NCBI GenBank assembly: GCA_020634245.1
Contig: JACKCC010000010.1
Coordinates: 186,001 to 250,000 of the forward strand
Reading direction: 5' to 3'
Source: Ardenticatenaceae bacterium
Lineage (GTDB): Bacteria; Chloroflexota; Anaerolineae; Promineifilales; Promineifilaceae
Length of the DNA: 64,000 nucleotides
Below are positions 50,221 to 59,349 of this stretch, piece by piece. Within the stretch, counting starts at the first letter, position 1; the number at the start of each line of letters is the position of its first letter. Below the pieces are notes generated by a model. It was given only the letters and a program-made list of their open reading frames with translations. It made no database searches and was not told the origin of the DNA. The translations under genes and the position numbers were made by a program.

Positions 50221-51198
50221 ATGATCGGTAATATTGTCATTCTATTGTTTGTGATTGGTCTGGTCGTTTTATTTGGCTGGCTCACGTACCGGACAGTACG
50301 GGCGCGGCGGCGGTGGATAAAGATTGTCGGTGGACTGTTGGCCGGTTTGATGACATTGATTTTGGCCGGGGTTGCCTTCGTGGGTGGCAAAGGGGTGGCC
50401 ACAGTGTATTTTCCCGATGTGCTAGATGCCCCTGATTTAACCGTTGCTGGCACACCCGAACAAATCACTCGTGGTGAGTATCTGGCGAACCTTTCCTGCA
50501 TTGGCTGCCACGGCGCCGTTGATGCGGAGGGTAATCCCAGCGGCGAGCAGCCGTTTTCCGGCGGCTGGAACATTGCTGCCGCTGAGGGTTTTGGTTTTGT
50601 CGGCAACATGGTAACAGAAAACCTGACCCCCGGCGGCAAACTGGCTGGTTACAGCGATGGCGAACTGTTTCGGGCTTTGCGTCATGGCTATAACAAAGAG
50701 GGAGATATGCTTGGGTTCATGCCCCTTTTGCCCTATGCCCAGTTGAGTGATGACGATACCGAAGCAATTATTGCCTATCTGCGTTCTCTGCCCGCTGTGG
50801 AAATGTCGGCTGAAACGGGTGATAAGCTGAACTTTGTGGGCGTGGCGATGCTTGGCGCAGGTATGTTTGGTACACCTGATCCGGGCAGCGCCTCGGTGAC
50901 AGCACCGCCGGAAGGGGTAACGGCCGCATACGGCAAATATGTCGCTACTTATGGTGAATGTCGTGGTTGTCACGGTCCAGATGTGACGGGTGTAGCTGAA
51001 TCGGCCATGAGTCCGGCCGTTCCCAACCCGCGTCCTATGGTCAGTGAATTAACCCAAGAGGAATTCTTTGAGATGATGCGGACAGGTGTGCGCCCCGGCA
51101 GCGGCCCCTTCCCGGAAACAATGCCCTGGCAAAACGCTGCCAAAATGACCGATGATGACCTGGCAGCCCTGTACGTTTACTTGACAGCCGAACCATAG
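50221..51198 (+). CDS. Membrane-anchored diheme cytochrome c
   Basis: A 325-residue protein with two N-terminal TMs (about 3-22 and 36-60) and two c-type heme domains. Heme motifs CIGCH (near 92) and CRGCH (near 250) with axial-Met regions LGFMPLLPY and PFPETMPW. Architecture resembles cytochrome c subunits of alcohol dehydrogenases or oxidase-linked carriers. AGGAG precedes the ATG, and an 18-bp palindrome centred on ACGGCCGT lies 20 bases upstream. Probable partner of the cupredoxin. Confidence 0.88.
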   Translation: MIGNIVILLFVIGLVVLFGWLTYRTVRARRRWIKIVGGLLAGLMTLILAGVAFVGGKGVATVYFPDVLDAPDLTVAGTPEQITRGEYLANLSCIGCHGAVDAEGNPSGEQPFSGGWNIAAAEGFGFVGNMVTENLTPGGKLAGYSDGELFRALRHGYNKEGDMLGFMPLLPYAQLSDDDTEAIIAYLRSLPAVEMSAETGDKLNFVGVAMLGAGMFGTPDPGSASVTAPPEGVTAAYGKYVATYGECRGCHGPDVTGVAESAMSPAVPNPRPMVSELTQEEFFEMMRTGVRPGSGPFPETMPWQNAAKMTDDDLAALYVYLTAEP

Positions 51199-51207
51199 GT
51201 TGACCCG

Positions 51208-51831
51208 ATGAAACCACATATTTTCCATGCATCTGGCATAGCTCTTCTGATTAACGTGATTATTTTCCTGATTAGCGCGTCAGCGGCGGCTTACTTCCGC
51301 CGCTGGCCGCTGCCATCCGACCCGCTGGAAAAGTTGAAGTTGATTGCCAATGATCGGGCAGGTTGGACGGCACAGGCGATTTTGTTTCCGGTGGTTTATT
51401 TGGGTACGGCCGTTACCTTTGCCTTCATCACCGCCAAACTGCCAGCCACCGGCGCCCGCTGGTTGGCCATCACTGCCACACTGCTATTTTTTGCCGGTTT
51501 TCTCTTCTGGCTGCCAATCAGCATAGACCGGCTGCGTCTGGGAGCCAACGCCGCCGAATTAGTCCAACATAACAACCCGGCTTCGCCGCCGGCAATCATG
51601 GTCAACGTCAGTGGAGTCTTTTGGGCAAACACGCTTTGTATCCTGGCCGCGCAGGCGTTGATGGGCATAGCGCTGGCCTGGGCAGGTGTTTTGCCGGTGT
51701 CGGGCTGGGTGGTGGCGGGTACGGCCGTTGGCAGCGCGTTAGTTGGCAGGCTGGCCTGGGGAGACTGGCCGCCCTTTATGCGCTATATGATTCTGCTGGT
51801 AATAGCTATCGGACTAATGCACGTAACATAA
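51208..51831 (+). CDS. Six-TM membrane protein of unknown function
   Basis: A 207-residue protein starting nine bases after the cytochrome c stop, so co-transcribed. About six TM helices (ALLINVIIFLISASAAAYF, AILFPVVYLGTAVTFAFI, WLAITATLLFFAGFLFWL, ANTLCILAAQALMGIALA and two more). No motif recognised. Likely the last gene of the redox-membrane operon. Confidence 0.7.
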   Translation: MKPHIFHASGIALLINVIIFLISASAAAYFRRWPLPSDPLEKLKLIANDRAGWTAQAILFPVVYLGTAVTFAFITAKLPATGARWLAITATLLFFAGFLFWLPISIDRLRLGANAAELVQHNNPASPPAIMVNVSGVFWANTLCILAAQALMGIALAWAGVLPVSGWVVAGTAVGSALVGRLAWGDWPPFMRYMILLVIAIGLMHVT

Positions 51832-51946
51832 GTCAATCCAACTTCTTGTCTGTGAGCTTTAACCGAAACAACTTGAAAAGTACCTGCGCCTACCTTTATA
51901 ATGAGCGTGTTATTTTGCCTCAAATTCAGCAAAAAGGAGCAGACAC

Positions 51947-52708
51947 ATGCTAAAAAATGGGTCATTCACAGAAGGTTGGACCGATTTGTCACCCGCCCCC
52001 GGGTTTTTAATCAATCAGCAGCCCAACGGCTGGATTTTGAACTGGATCGAGCCGGGCGAATCATTATTTGGCGCAGGGGATGTGGCCAAAGGGGTGCCAG
52101 AATGTGTCCACAAATTGGCCAAGCAGCTGCCGCCTAACGAGCAGCCGGGCGGACCCGACGCCCTCATCCTGGTAGGCGGCACCACGTACAAGATTTTCCA
52201 TGCTAATTCCGCCTTTGGCGCGCAGTTATCACAAAAGGTTACCGGTCTGAAACCAGGTTCAACGGCAACGCTGGTCGTTCCCGTGCTGGCTGTTTTGTAC
52301 AATGAAACCGATCCTTACGGCGCCGAATCAGGCTTGTGGATCAATGGGGAAGGGGAGTGGGTTCACAGCGGCAAAATGGGCAACCGCAAGTGGTACAGAC
52401 ACGAAGTCACTTTTACCGTTCCCGATGACGGCACGGCCGTTATCGAAATCCGTGTCAAAAGTAAATGGATGCGGCCCAAAGATTTCTTCATCGACGGTAT
52501 CACTTTGGAGGCAACGGCCGTTACCACACCACCGCCTACAATTGGTGAACCACCGACTGAACCGCCGTTCGAGCCGCCAACCCAACCTGCGGCTGACACC
52601 CTGCAAATTCGAGTGCCGGAAGGGATCAAACTGGTTACGGCCGTAAGCAATGAACCCGGCGTTGTCGTTATTGTCCTGCCCCCTGGTCTGAAAACGGACA
52701 TCCAATAG
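51947..52708 (+). CDS. Beta-sandwich (carbohydrate-binding-like) protein with Pro-rich linker
   Basis: A 253-residue protein with GGAG before the ATG and no signal peptide. Residues ~1-180 begin MLKNGSFTEGWTD and include YKIFHANSAFGAQLSQKV, GLKPGSTATLVVPVLAV and FFIDGITLEA, features of CBM-like/discoidin-type sandwiches that start with 'NGSFEEGW'. A Pro/Thr/Glu linker (about 187-215) leads to a ~40-residue C-terminal strand-rich module. Ligand unknown; lack of signal peptide is odd for an extracellular fold. Confidence 0.6.
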   Translation: MLKNGSFTEGWTDLSPAPGFLINQQPNGWILNWIEPGESLFGAGDVAKGVPECVHKLAKQLPPNEQPGGPDALILVGGTTYKIFHANSAFGAQLSQKVTGLKPGSTATLVVPVLAVLYNETDPYGAESGLWINGEGEWVHSGKMGNRKWYRHEVTFTVPDDGTAVIEIRVKSKWMRPKDFFIDGITLEATAVTTPPPTIGEPPTEPPFEPPTQPAADTLQIRVPEGIKLVTAVSNEPGVVVIVLPPGLKTDIQ

Positions 52709-52714
52709 CAGCAA

Positions 52715-52765
52715 AGCGGCAGAGTTGCAGAGTATTAAAGTAACTTTGCAACTTTATAACTTTGC
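52715..52765. repeat. Stuttering GCAAAGTTGCAGAGTTGC-type repeat
   Basis: Alternating GCAGAGTTGC, TTTGCAACTTT and TTTGCCACTTT words; a longer relative fills 59,350-59,465. Non-coding, between two genes. Confidence 0.65.
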
Positions 52766-52776
52766 CACTTTTTCCT

Positions 52777-53343
52777 ATGACTCGTAAACCCAAACCCCGT
52801 CAACGCTCCGGTGATTACTGCATCTTCATCGGCGCATTTCCCGATGGCAGCCTGGCTGAACAAATTCAAGCCATCCGCCAGCGGTATGATCTGAAAACGG
52901 CCGTTATCACCCCGCCCCACGTCACTCTAGCCGGAACCTACTGGCGCAGCGGTCCGGCTACCGCCGAAAACGAAGCCGATCTTATCAACCGGCTGCAAGA
53001 AATGACCGGCAAAATTCGTGCTTTCAATCTGGAATTAGGCAGCATCCGCACCTTTGGCCGCCGCGTCGTTTACCTGGGCGTCCAGCCAACCGACGACCTG
53101 CTGACTGTGCGTGCCACCTTGCTGCGCCTGGCCGGCCGCGACAAACACCGCATCTTTGCGCCCCATCTCACCCTGGCCATGCGCCTCAATCAGCCGGACA
53201 CCGCCCGGATGATTGCTGAATTGAAAGCATCAGAGTGGGAAAACGGCCGTTTCACTGCCCCCATCCATGAGCTTCGCCTTATGCAGCGCGGCCCCGCCGA
53301 CCCCGCCTGGCGCACCATCTACCAACTTCCTCTAAAAAGCTAG
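52777..53343 (+). CDS. 2'-5' RNA ligase / cyclic phosphodiesterase family protein
   Basis: A 188-residue protein starting MTRKPKPRQ. The two H-x-T motifs of the 2H phosphoesterase family are present: PPHVTLAG and APHLTLAM, ~75 residues apart, with FTAPIHELRLMQRG near the end. Members act on RNA 2',3'-cyclic phosphates. The fusion-free, normal length fits a ThpR/LigT-like enzyme; substrate unknown. Confidence 0.85.
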   Translation: MTRKPKPRQRSGDYCIFIGAFPDGSLAEQIQAIRQRYDLKTAVITPPHVTLAGTYWRSGPATAENEADLINRLQEMTGKIRAFNLELGSIRTFGRRVVYLGVQPTDDLLTVRATLLRLAGRDKHRIFAPHLTLAMRLNQPDTARMIAELKASEWENGRFTAPIHELRLMQRGPADPAWRTIYQLPLKS

Positions 53344-53353
53344 AGAAAAAGCG

Positions 53354-53430
53354 AGAGCTAGAGGAAAACCTGCCTCTAGCTCTATTTATTCTAAAAGCGA
53401 AGAGACCGGAGCCACACGACCCCGGTCTCT
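53354..53430. terminator. Two adjacent hairpins between convergent genes
   Basis: AGAGCTAGAGG / CCTCTAGCTCT (53354-53364, 53373-53383) followed by ATTTATT, and AGAGACCGG / CCGGTCTCT (53401-53409, 53422-53430). They lie between the rightward ligase and leftward FocA-like gene and probably terminate one or both. Stretches of GCGAGAG words follow to ~53,530. Confidence 0.6.
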
Positions 53431-53539
53431 AACCACTGATTCCCACTAAGCCTCAAGGGAGGAGACTTAACAAAAGTAATAAAGCGAGAGCGAGACAATA
53501 AAGCAAGAGGCGAGAAACCTCCGGCTCTAGTTCTATACT

Positions 53540-54412
53540 CTAGCTGTTGCGGCCAGTCCAACTGGGTCGCAAGTAAATAAACCAGTAAACCAGACCGACC
53601 AAACCAACGCCGCCAATCATATTGCCAATCGTTACCGGCAGCAGATTGACCACAAAAAAGTTACCCCAGGTCAGATTGGCAAAATCAGCCGCCGTCTTGC
53701 CAACATTGCTCCAAAACGTGCCATCAGCACCGGCTTTGATGAACAAACCCATAGGCACGAAATACATATTAGCCACGCAGTGCTCAAATCCGGCAGCCAC
53801 AAACGCCGTAATCGGGAAAATAATAGCTACAATCTTGTCGGTAGCGCTGCGGGCGCCTAACGACAGCCAGACAGCCAAGCAAACCAGGGCATTGCACAAA
53901 ATTCCTAAAACCAGCGCCTGACCAAACTCCAGATTAACTTTGCCATTAGCGATGTTGAGTGCATTCAAGCCCACTGCACCGCCGCTGAATGTGTACTGCT
54001 TGCTCCAATACATCATCACGGCCGTTAAAATCGACCCCACAAAATTGCCCAGGTAAACCACGACCCAGTTGTAAAGCAAACTCTTGGACGAGATTTTCCG
54101 GTCGGCCCAGGCCATCACAATCAGATTATTACCGGTGAATAACTCCGCCCCGGCGCCAATGACCAAAATCAGGCCCAGGCAAAAAACCAGGCCGCCCAGC
54201 AATTTGGTAATGCCAAACGGATAAGCCGCGCTAACACCAGTCGTGACCGTAGTGGCAAAAATAGCACCCAGACCGATAAATGCCCCGGCCAACACGGCTA
54301 AAGCAAACAATCGAAACGGCCCCAGGCTGACTTTAGCAACGCCAACACTCTCCGCTTTTTTGGCCATGTCCTGGGGAACCAGGGCGTCAAATGACATTCG
54401 TTCTCGGTCCAT
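53540..54412 (-). CDS. Formate/nitrite transporter family channel (FocA-like)
   Basis: A 290-residue protein from the ATG at 54412 (GGAG ten bases upstream; TTG at 54430 possible). Six TM helices and FNT signatures: GAGAELFTGNN and AAGFEHCVANMYFVPMG, plus AFIGLGAIFAT at TM1. FNT proteins form pentameric channels for formate, nitrite or related anions. With pyruvate phosphate dikinase next door and tandem CRP/FNR-like sites upstream, formate in fermentative metabolism is the likeliest substrate. Confidence 0.9.
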   Translation of the reverse strand: MDRERMSFDALVPQDMAKKAESVGVAKVSLGPFRLFALAVLAGAFIGLGAIFATTVTTGVSAAYPFGITKLLGGLVFCLGLILVIGAGAELFTGNNLIVMAWADRKISSKSLLYNWVVVYLGNFVGSILTAVMMYWSKQYTFSGGAVGLNALNIANGKVNLEFGQALVLGILCNALVCLAVWLSLGARSATDKIVAIIFPITAFVAAGFEHCVANMYFVPMGLFIKAGADGTFWSNVGKTAADFANLTWGNFFVVNLLPVTIGNMIGGVGLVGLVYWFIYLRPSWTGRNS

Positions 54413-54512
54413 TACGACTTCATTCTCCAAAAAATAAGCCGTCGTACCACAATGGTAGACAACGGCCGTTCAAGTTATGGCCGAATTGTAGGGTAGGGGA
54501 GCAAATTGAAGT

Positions 54513-54550
54513 AGTGACAAATTTCACAAACATTTGTGATATATGTCACA
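54513..54550 (-). promoter_or_regulatory. Tandem CRP/FNR-family sites upstream of the FocA-like gene
   Basis: Two sites: AGTGA-N6-TCACA (54513-54528) and a perfect TGTGA-N6-TCACA (54535-54550). Centres are 22 bases apart, two helical turns, and ~110-130 bases before the start codon. Pattern matches CRP-superfamily operators. Confidence 0.7.
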
Positions 54551-54552
54551 AA

Positions 54553-54597
54553 CAAAAACCGATCCCGGCATTTCCACCAAGATCGGTTTGTTTTTTG
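54553..54597 (-). terminator. Terminator downstream of pyruvate phosphate dikinase
   Basis: AAACCGATC / GATCGGTTT stem with A-rich 5' and T-rich 3' flanks. On the minus strand it follows the ppdK stop by ~130 bases and precedes the FocA promoter region. Confidence 0.78.
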
Positions 54598-54629
54598 ATG
54601 AATAGGTTGGCCGTAACCGTTCATTCTAG

Positions 54630-54690
54630 AAGTGACAGTCACTTGAAAAATCAGTTTGCTACTACTGCGAGAAGGAAGTGACTGTCACCT
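54630..54690. repeat. GTGACAGTCAC inverted repeat, copy 3
   Basis: AAGTGACAGTCACTT (54630-54644) and AAGTGACTGTCACCT (54676-54690), 14 of 15 paired, followed by GAACGTTTAT. The outer interleaved pair seen in the other copies is not obvious here. Confidence 0.82.
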
Positions 54691-54724
54691 GAACGTTTAT
54701 GTTGTAACGGCCGTTAACCGCAAA

Positions 54725-57460
54725 CTACTTCTTCTTGCTGTTCAGAGCAGCGTGCGCCGCAGCCAAACGGGCAATCGGTACCCGGAAGGGGGAGCAGGAG
54801 ACGTAGTTCAGGCCCAGCTTGTGGCACAAAGCGATAGATTCGGGATCGCCGCCATGCTCACCGCAGATACCGACTTCCAGGTTCACGCGCGCGCCGCGGC
54901 CTTTCTTCACAGCAATGTCCATAAGCTGGCCAACGCCCTCAGCGTCAATCGTCTGGAACGGGTTCTTGGGCAGAATGCCATCTTCCACGTACTTGACCAG
55001 GAAGTTACGTTCGGCGTCGTCACGGCTGTAACCAAAGGTAAACTGGGTCAAGTCATTGGTGCCAAAGGAGAAGAATTCGGCCGTACCGGCAATTTGATCG
55101 GCGGTTAGGCCGGCACGCGGAATTTCGATCATCGTGCCAAATTTGTAGCTAAATTGAACGCCTTTAGTCTCCATCACATCGGCGGCGATCTCTTCCAGTT
55201 TTGGCTGGATGAAGTACAGCTCGTTGATGTGACCGGTCAGCGGTATCATGACCTCCGGGTGCGGTTCGAAGCCACGCAATTTGACGTCGGCGGCCGCTTC
55301 AAAGATGGCGCGGACCTGCATCCCGACGATTTCGGGCATCATGACGCTCAGTCGCACACCGCGCAGCCCCATCATTGGGTTACTTTCGTGCATGCCCTGG
55401 ACGCTGGCCAGCAGGTCTTCCTTGGCCTTGTCTTCGATACCTTTAATGCGGTTCTCGATGACCTCTTCCAATAGCTGGTGTTCATCGGGCATGAACTCAT
55501 GCAGCGGCGGATCGATGAGACGGATGATGACGGGCAGGCCGGTCATTGCTTCAAACAAACCGTCGAAATCGCTGCGCTGGTAAGGCAGCAGTTCATCCAA
55601 AGCGGCCTGTCGTTCCGCAACGGTGTCGGCCAGGATCATGCGCTGGACGATGGGCAGACGTTCGGTTTCAAAGAACATGTGCTCGGTACGGCAGAGGCCG
55701 ATACCTTTTGCGCCATAGGAGCGGGCGCGGCGGGCGTCGTGCGGATAATCGGCATTGGCCCAGACCTGGAGACCGCGAGTCGGCCAGCCGGCCGGTACAT
55801 CGCGAATGCCTTCGGTAGCGGAAATTTCATCGGCCCAGCCAAGCAGGGTCATCAGTTCGGTTTGCTCTTCCAGTGTGGGGGCGATGGAAGGAATCTGACC
55901 CAGGAAAGCCTCGCCGGTGGTGCCATCGACGGAGATGTAGTCGCCTTCGTTGAGGGTGATACCGTTGGCCGTGACCTGGCGTTTTTCGGCGTCAATCCGT
56001 ACTTCGGACGCGCCAACGACGCAGGGAATACCAAACTGGCGGGCGACGACGGCAGCGTGGGAGGTGGCGCCACCCTCGCTGGTGAGGATACCTTTGGCAG
56101 CCAGCATACCATGCACGTCATCCGGTTTGGTGAACGGCCGTACCATGATTACATCTTGCCCTTCTTCCTTTGCCTTCTTTTCGGCCGTATCAGCGTCCAG
56201 GTAGATGCGACCCACTGCGGCACCGGGGGAAGCATTCACACCGGTGGCAAAACGAGTGCCATCAGCAACTGCTTTTTCTTTCGCCTTGGGATCGAATTGA
56301 GGATGAAGCAGGGTATCAACCTGTTCTGGTTTGACACGTTTGACAGCTTCTTCTTTGGTAATGAGGCCTTCTTCGGCCATATCGACAGCGATTTTTACAG
56401 TTGCTTTGGCAGTGCGCTTGCCATCGCGGGTTTGCAGCATCCACAATTTGCCGCGTTCGATGGTAAATTCCACGTCCTGCATTTCGCGGTAATGCTGTTC
56501 TAGTTTTTCCTGAACTTCCAGGAACTCTTCGTATGCTTCCGGCAGTTCATTGCCCATGAATTCGATCTTTGTGGTGTTGCGAACACCAGCCACGACGTCT
56601 TCACCCTGGGCGTTGATGAGATAATCGCCGTAGAGGACGTTGTCGCCGGTGGCCGGGTTACGGGTGAAGGCGACGCCAGTGCCGGAATCGTTGCCCATAT
56701 TGCCGAAGACCATCGTACAAATATTGACGCCAGTGCCCAGATCGTGGCGGATGCCGGCGGCGTTGCGGTAGTCGATGGCGCGCTTGCCATTCCAGGATTT
56801 GAAGACAGCTTCGGTAGCCAGTTTGAGTTGTTCGTAGGGGTCTTGCGGGAAATCAAAGCCTTTGTGTTTTTTGATGACGGCTTTGTATTCTTCAGTGAGC
56901 GCTTTCCAGTCTTGGGCGGTCATTTCGGTGTCGTTTTTGTAGCCTTTGGCCGCTTTGGCAGCATCCAGAGGATGCTCAAAAGCTTCATCGTCGATTCCCA
57001 ATACAACAGAACCAAACATGTGTACCAGGCGGCGGTAAGCATCGTAAACGAAACGGGCATCGCCAGTGAATTCGGCCATGGCCACGGCCGTTTCATCATT
57101 CAAACCAATATTCAAAACCGTATCCATCATGCCAGGCATGGAGAACTTTGCGCCAGAACGGCAGGAAACCAGCAGGGGATTGTTGGGATCGCCAAATTTT
57201 TTGCCGGTCAATTCCTCGGTAGCCTTCATTGCATCCAATTCTTGCTGCCACATTTCGTCAGTAAATTTTTGGCCAGCAGCCAGATAGGCGTTGCAGGCTT
57301 CGGTTGTAACCGTAAAGCCAGGAGGAACAGGCAGTCCGATACGAGTCATTTCGGCCAGGTTGGCACCTTTGCCACCTAATAACGAACGGACGCCATCCCA
57401 ACTGCCAGAATGGGCTTCCGCTTTTTCAACTTCGTTGAATAAATACACATATTTTGTCAT
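54725..57460 (-). CDS. ppdK: Pyruvate, phosphate dikinase
   Basis: A 911-residue enzyme from the ATG at 57460 (GAGGTG upstream). N-terminal ATP-grasp domain (LLGGKGANLAEMTRIGLPVPPGF; GAKFSMPGMMDTVLNIGLN), central phospho-His domain (GGATSHAAVVARQFGIPCVVG) and C-terminal PEP/pyruvate barrel (GLCRTEHMFFE, MMGLRGVRL, CGEHGGDPESIALCHKLGL, NYVSCSPFRVPIARLAAAHA). Interconverts pyruvate and PEP using ATP or PPi and phosphate, for gluconeogenesis or glycolysis. Length is normal for bacterial PPDK. Confidence 0.96.
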   Translation of the reverse strand: MTKYVYLFNEVEKAEAHSGSWDGVRSLLGGKGANLAEMTRIGLPVPPGFTVTTEACNAYLAAGQKFTDEMWQQELDAMKATEELTGKKFGDPNNPLLVSCRSGAKFSMPGMMDTVLNIGLNDETAVAMAEFTGDARFVYDAYRRLVHMFGSVVLGIDDEAFEHPLDAAKAAKGYKNDTEMTAQDWKALTEEYKAVIKKHKGFDFPQDPYEQLKLATEAVFKSWNGKRAIDYRNAAGIRHDLGTGVNICTMVFGNMGNDSGTGVAFTRNPATGDNVLYGDYLINAQGEDVVAGVRNTTKIEFMGNELPEAYEEFLEVQEKLEQHYREMQDVEFTIERGKLWMLQTRDGKRTAKATVKIAVDMAEEGLITKEEAVKRVKPEQVDTLLHPQFDPKAKEKAVADGTRFATGVNASPGAAVGRIYLDADTAEKKAKEEGQDVIMVRPFTKPDDVHGMLAAKGILTSEGGATSHAAVVARQFGIPCVVGASEVRIDAEKRQVTANGITLNEGDYISVDGTTGEAFLGQIPSIAPTLEEQTELMTLLGWADEISATEGIRDVPAGWPTRGLQVWANADYPHDARRARSYGAKGIGLCRTEHMFFETERLPIVQRMILADTVAERQAALDELLPYQRSDFDGLFEAMTGLPVIIRLIDPPLHEFMPDEHQLLEEVIENRIKGIEDKAKEDLLASVQGMHESNPMMGLRGVRLSVMMPEIVGMQVRAIFEAAADVKLRGFEPHPEVMIPLTGHINELYFIQPKLEEIAADVMETKGVQFSYKFGTMIEIPRAGLTADQIAGTAEFFSFGTNDLTQFTFGYSRDDAERNFLVKYVEDGILPKNPFQTIDAEGVGQLMDIAVKKGRGARVNLEVGICGEHGGDPESIALCHKLGLNYVSCSPFRVPIARLAAAHAALNSKKK

Positions 57461-58001
57461 CGATTCACCTCTTTTAATCGTGCAATAAATCTTGCATTCA
57501 ACAGGCATACTCAACCGGATACAATTTTCCAGCAAATTACGCGCATTGAATTGTTATTAACCAGTTTGGAAAGTTGTGCGGCAAGCCACACAAGGCATTC
57601 AAACTATTCTAAATTGTCAATCAGTGGGATTCTAGTGATAGATTACACCTACGATTCTGACAAAAGTCATCAAGTAAGGCAAATTATAATAGGGAAGGGG
57701 GAAATTGGGTAATAAAAACGGGTGCAGAACACATGATCTACACGAAAAACCAACTTGTTAGGATAGATTATGACCTACTCATAATTAATTATTGGGCAGA
57801 TTACAAGAATTATCGCGTTTTTTGTGTTTTTTAGCCTATACCTGGGCATTTATGGCTAAATTATAGGTTTAATTAGCCCGAAACCGCCTCTTTTTGCGTA
57901 TAGTGGTGACAACCTGCATGGATTTTGCAAACAACTTTGAATAATGCATCTACCATCGAATATAGCTGACGATAAGACTGCCCGGCTAGGTGACTACATT
58001 G
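57461..58001. other. 541-base intergenic region, ppdK leader and beyond
   Basis: No gene, repeat or strong hairpin seen. The half next to ppdK should contain its promoter, but I find no convincing -35/-10 pair. AT-rich compared with its surroundings. Confidence 0.6.
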
Positions 58002-58631
58002 CTAATACGACGAGCAGTAGAACCAATACGGCCGTTTCTGCACCACGTAGCGCCAACGGCCGTTAAATTGATCGGTTTGCGGCGGGTTGTTATCGGAACT
58101 GTAAAAATAGCCGGAAAAACTTTGCGGCGAGGTACGGCTGGTGTAGAAAAAGATGCGCGTCACGCCATCGTTGACATTCAGGCGGATGGTTGCGCCATCG
58201 GCAGTGAGATTGCGGTAGCGGAAGGGCAGGGCAATGTAACCATCAGCATCAGGCTGCAAAGCGCTGCTTTCCACCAATTCCACCACTTCTTCGTAACGGA
58301 GCAAATTGCCTTGAAAGCGCAGTTCCTGCCAAAGATTGCCAAAGGGGACAAAGCGAATGATGAGTAGTGTGCCGACGTTGATGACCAGGGGAACGGCCGC
58401 TACCTTCATATTCTCGCCAGCCTTTAACAGCAAATACAAGAGGGAGCCAAAGATGAAGGCCACCAGCCCCAACTGCAAACTGGCTAGGAATGGATTATTC
58501 CATAGATGGCTGGAGTCGATGAAGAGGGTGGCAACGGCCGTTATCCCAATCAAAATCACGCCAAACCAGATCGAAATCAATCCCAGCGGAGGGAATTCGA
58601 GGCCGTAGTTGTCATAATCGTAACTGCTCAT
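58002..58631 (-). CDS. Four-TM membrane protein of unknown function
   Basis: A 209-residue protein. Four TM segments in pairs (about 14-38 and 45-70; 80-97), then a ~110-residue soluble C-terminal domain with FRYRNLTADGATIRLNVNDG and FFYTSRTSPQSFSGYFYSSDN, a beta-rich segment. Not recognised. Followed and preceded by membrane-protein genes on the same strand. Confidence 0.65.
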   Translation of the reverse strand: MSSYDYDNYGLEFPPLGLISIWFGVILIGITAVATLFIDSSHLWNNPFLASLQLGLVAFIFGSLLYLLLKAGENMKVAAVPLVINVGTLLIIRFVPFGNLWQELRFQGNLLRYEEVVELVESSALQPDADGYIALPFRYRNLTADGATIRLNVNDGVTRIFFYTSRTSPQSFSGYFYSSDNNPPQTDQFNGRWRYVVQKRPYWFYCSSY

Positions 58632-58675
58632 AGATCCTCCAAAAGGCAGAAGGCAGAAATCTGAAGGCAGAAAAC

Positions 58676-59341
58676 TTACTCGTCACTCGCTACCTGCATA
58701 CTCGCTCCCAAATGGGGCATGGCCACCATCACGATGTAGGCAAACAACATAACGGCACTCAATGAAAATGAAACAGTGTAGGTCTTGAGAAAATAGGCCG
58801 GATTGAACAGGCTGTTGGCGATGTCAGCCAACAAGGTCACCGGCTGGCGGAAAATATCCCAACTGTTCCAGCGCAGAAAACGGCCGACATACACACCGTA
58901 GCTGCTCATCCCCACAGCAGCAACGACAAACAGCCAGCTCCAAATCCGGCCCAACCGCCGTGCCACCAGCGACTGCATCATGTACAGCGACAGAAAACCA
59001 AGCATCAAGCCGGTTAGAGCAAAGGTAAACAACATGATGGCGTCGTACCAGATGGGCACAGCATCAAAATGACGCAGGTGAATCAAGTCGGTAACCAGGT
59101 AAGGTGCGTTGGGGAAGAAGAGTAACCAGAGCGGGCCGTAGACAGCGGCAATAAATGGCTTACGATACGCCGTCCAGGCAAACAAAAACGGCAGCCAGGC
59201 CAGGAACAGGTTCCACAGCAAAAAAGTATACAAAAGCCGGCCGCTGTACCAGGCCCGCAGTACAATCATCGTTGTGGCTACAATTGAAGCCAGGAGTAAA
59301 GTCAAGAAGAGTAAGAGTTGGGTATAAGAGCGTTTTTTCAT
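58676..59341 (-). CDS. DUF1361 membrane protein
   Basis: A 221-residue protein starting MKKRSYTQ at the second of two ATGs (GAGGA upstream). Six TM helices, with the DUF1361 signature LLFFPNAPYLVTDLIHL and WNSWDIFRQP. Function unknown in this family. Sits between two other membrane-protein genes of the same strand with stutter repeats in the gaps. Confidence 0.85.
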   Translation of the reverse strand: MKKRSYTQLLLFLTLLLASIVATTMIVLRAWYSGRLLYTFLLWNLFLAWLPFLFAWTAYRKPFIAAVYGPLWLLFFPNAPYLVTDLIHLRHFDAVPIWYDAIMLFTFALTGLMLGFLSLYMMQSLVARRLGRIWSWLFVVAAVGMSSYGVYVGRFLRWNSWDIFRQPVTLLADIANSLFNPAYFLKTYTVSFSLSAVMLFAYIVMVAMPHLGASMQVASDE

Positions 59342-59349
59342 CATATTCC

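Noticed and set aside
55478..56503. 341-codon rightward frame opposite ppdK
   Set aside because: Antisense to conserved PPDK motifs, no ribosome binding site, no recognisable domain.
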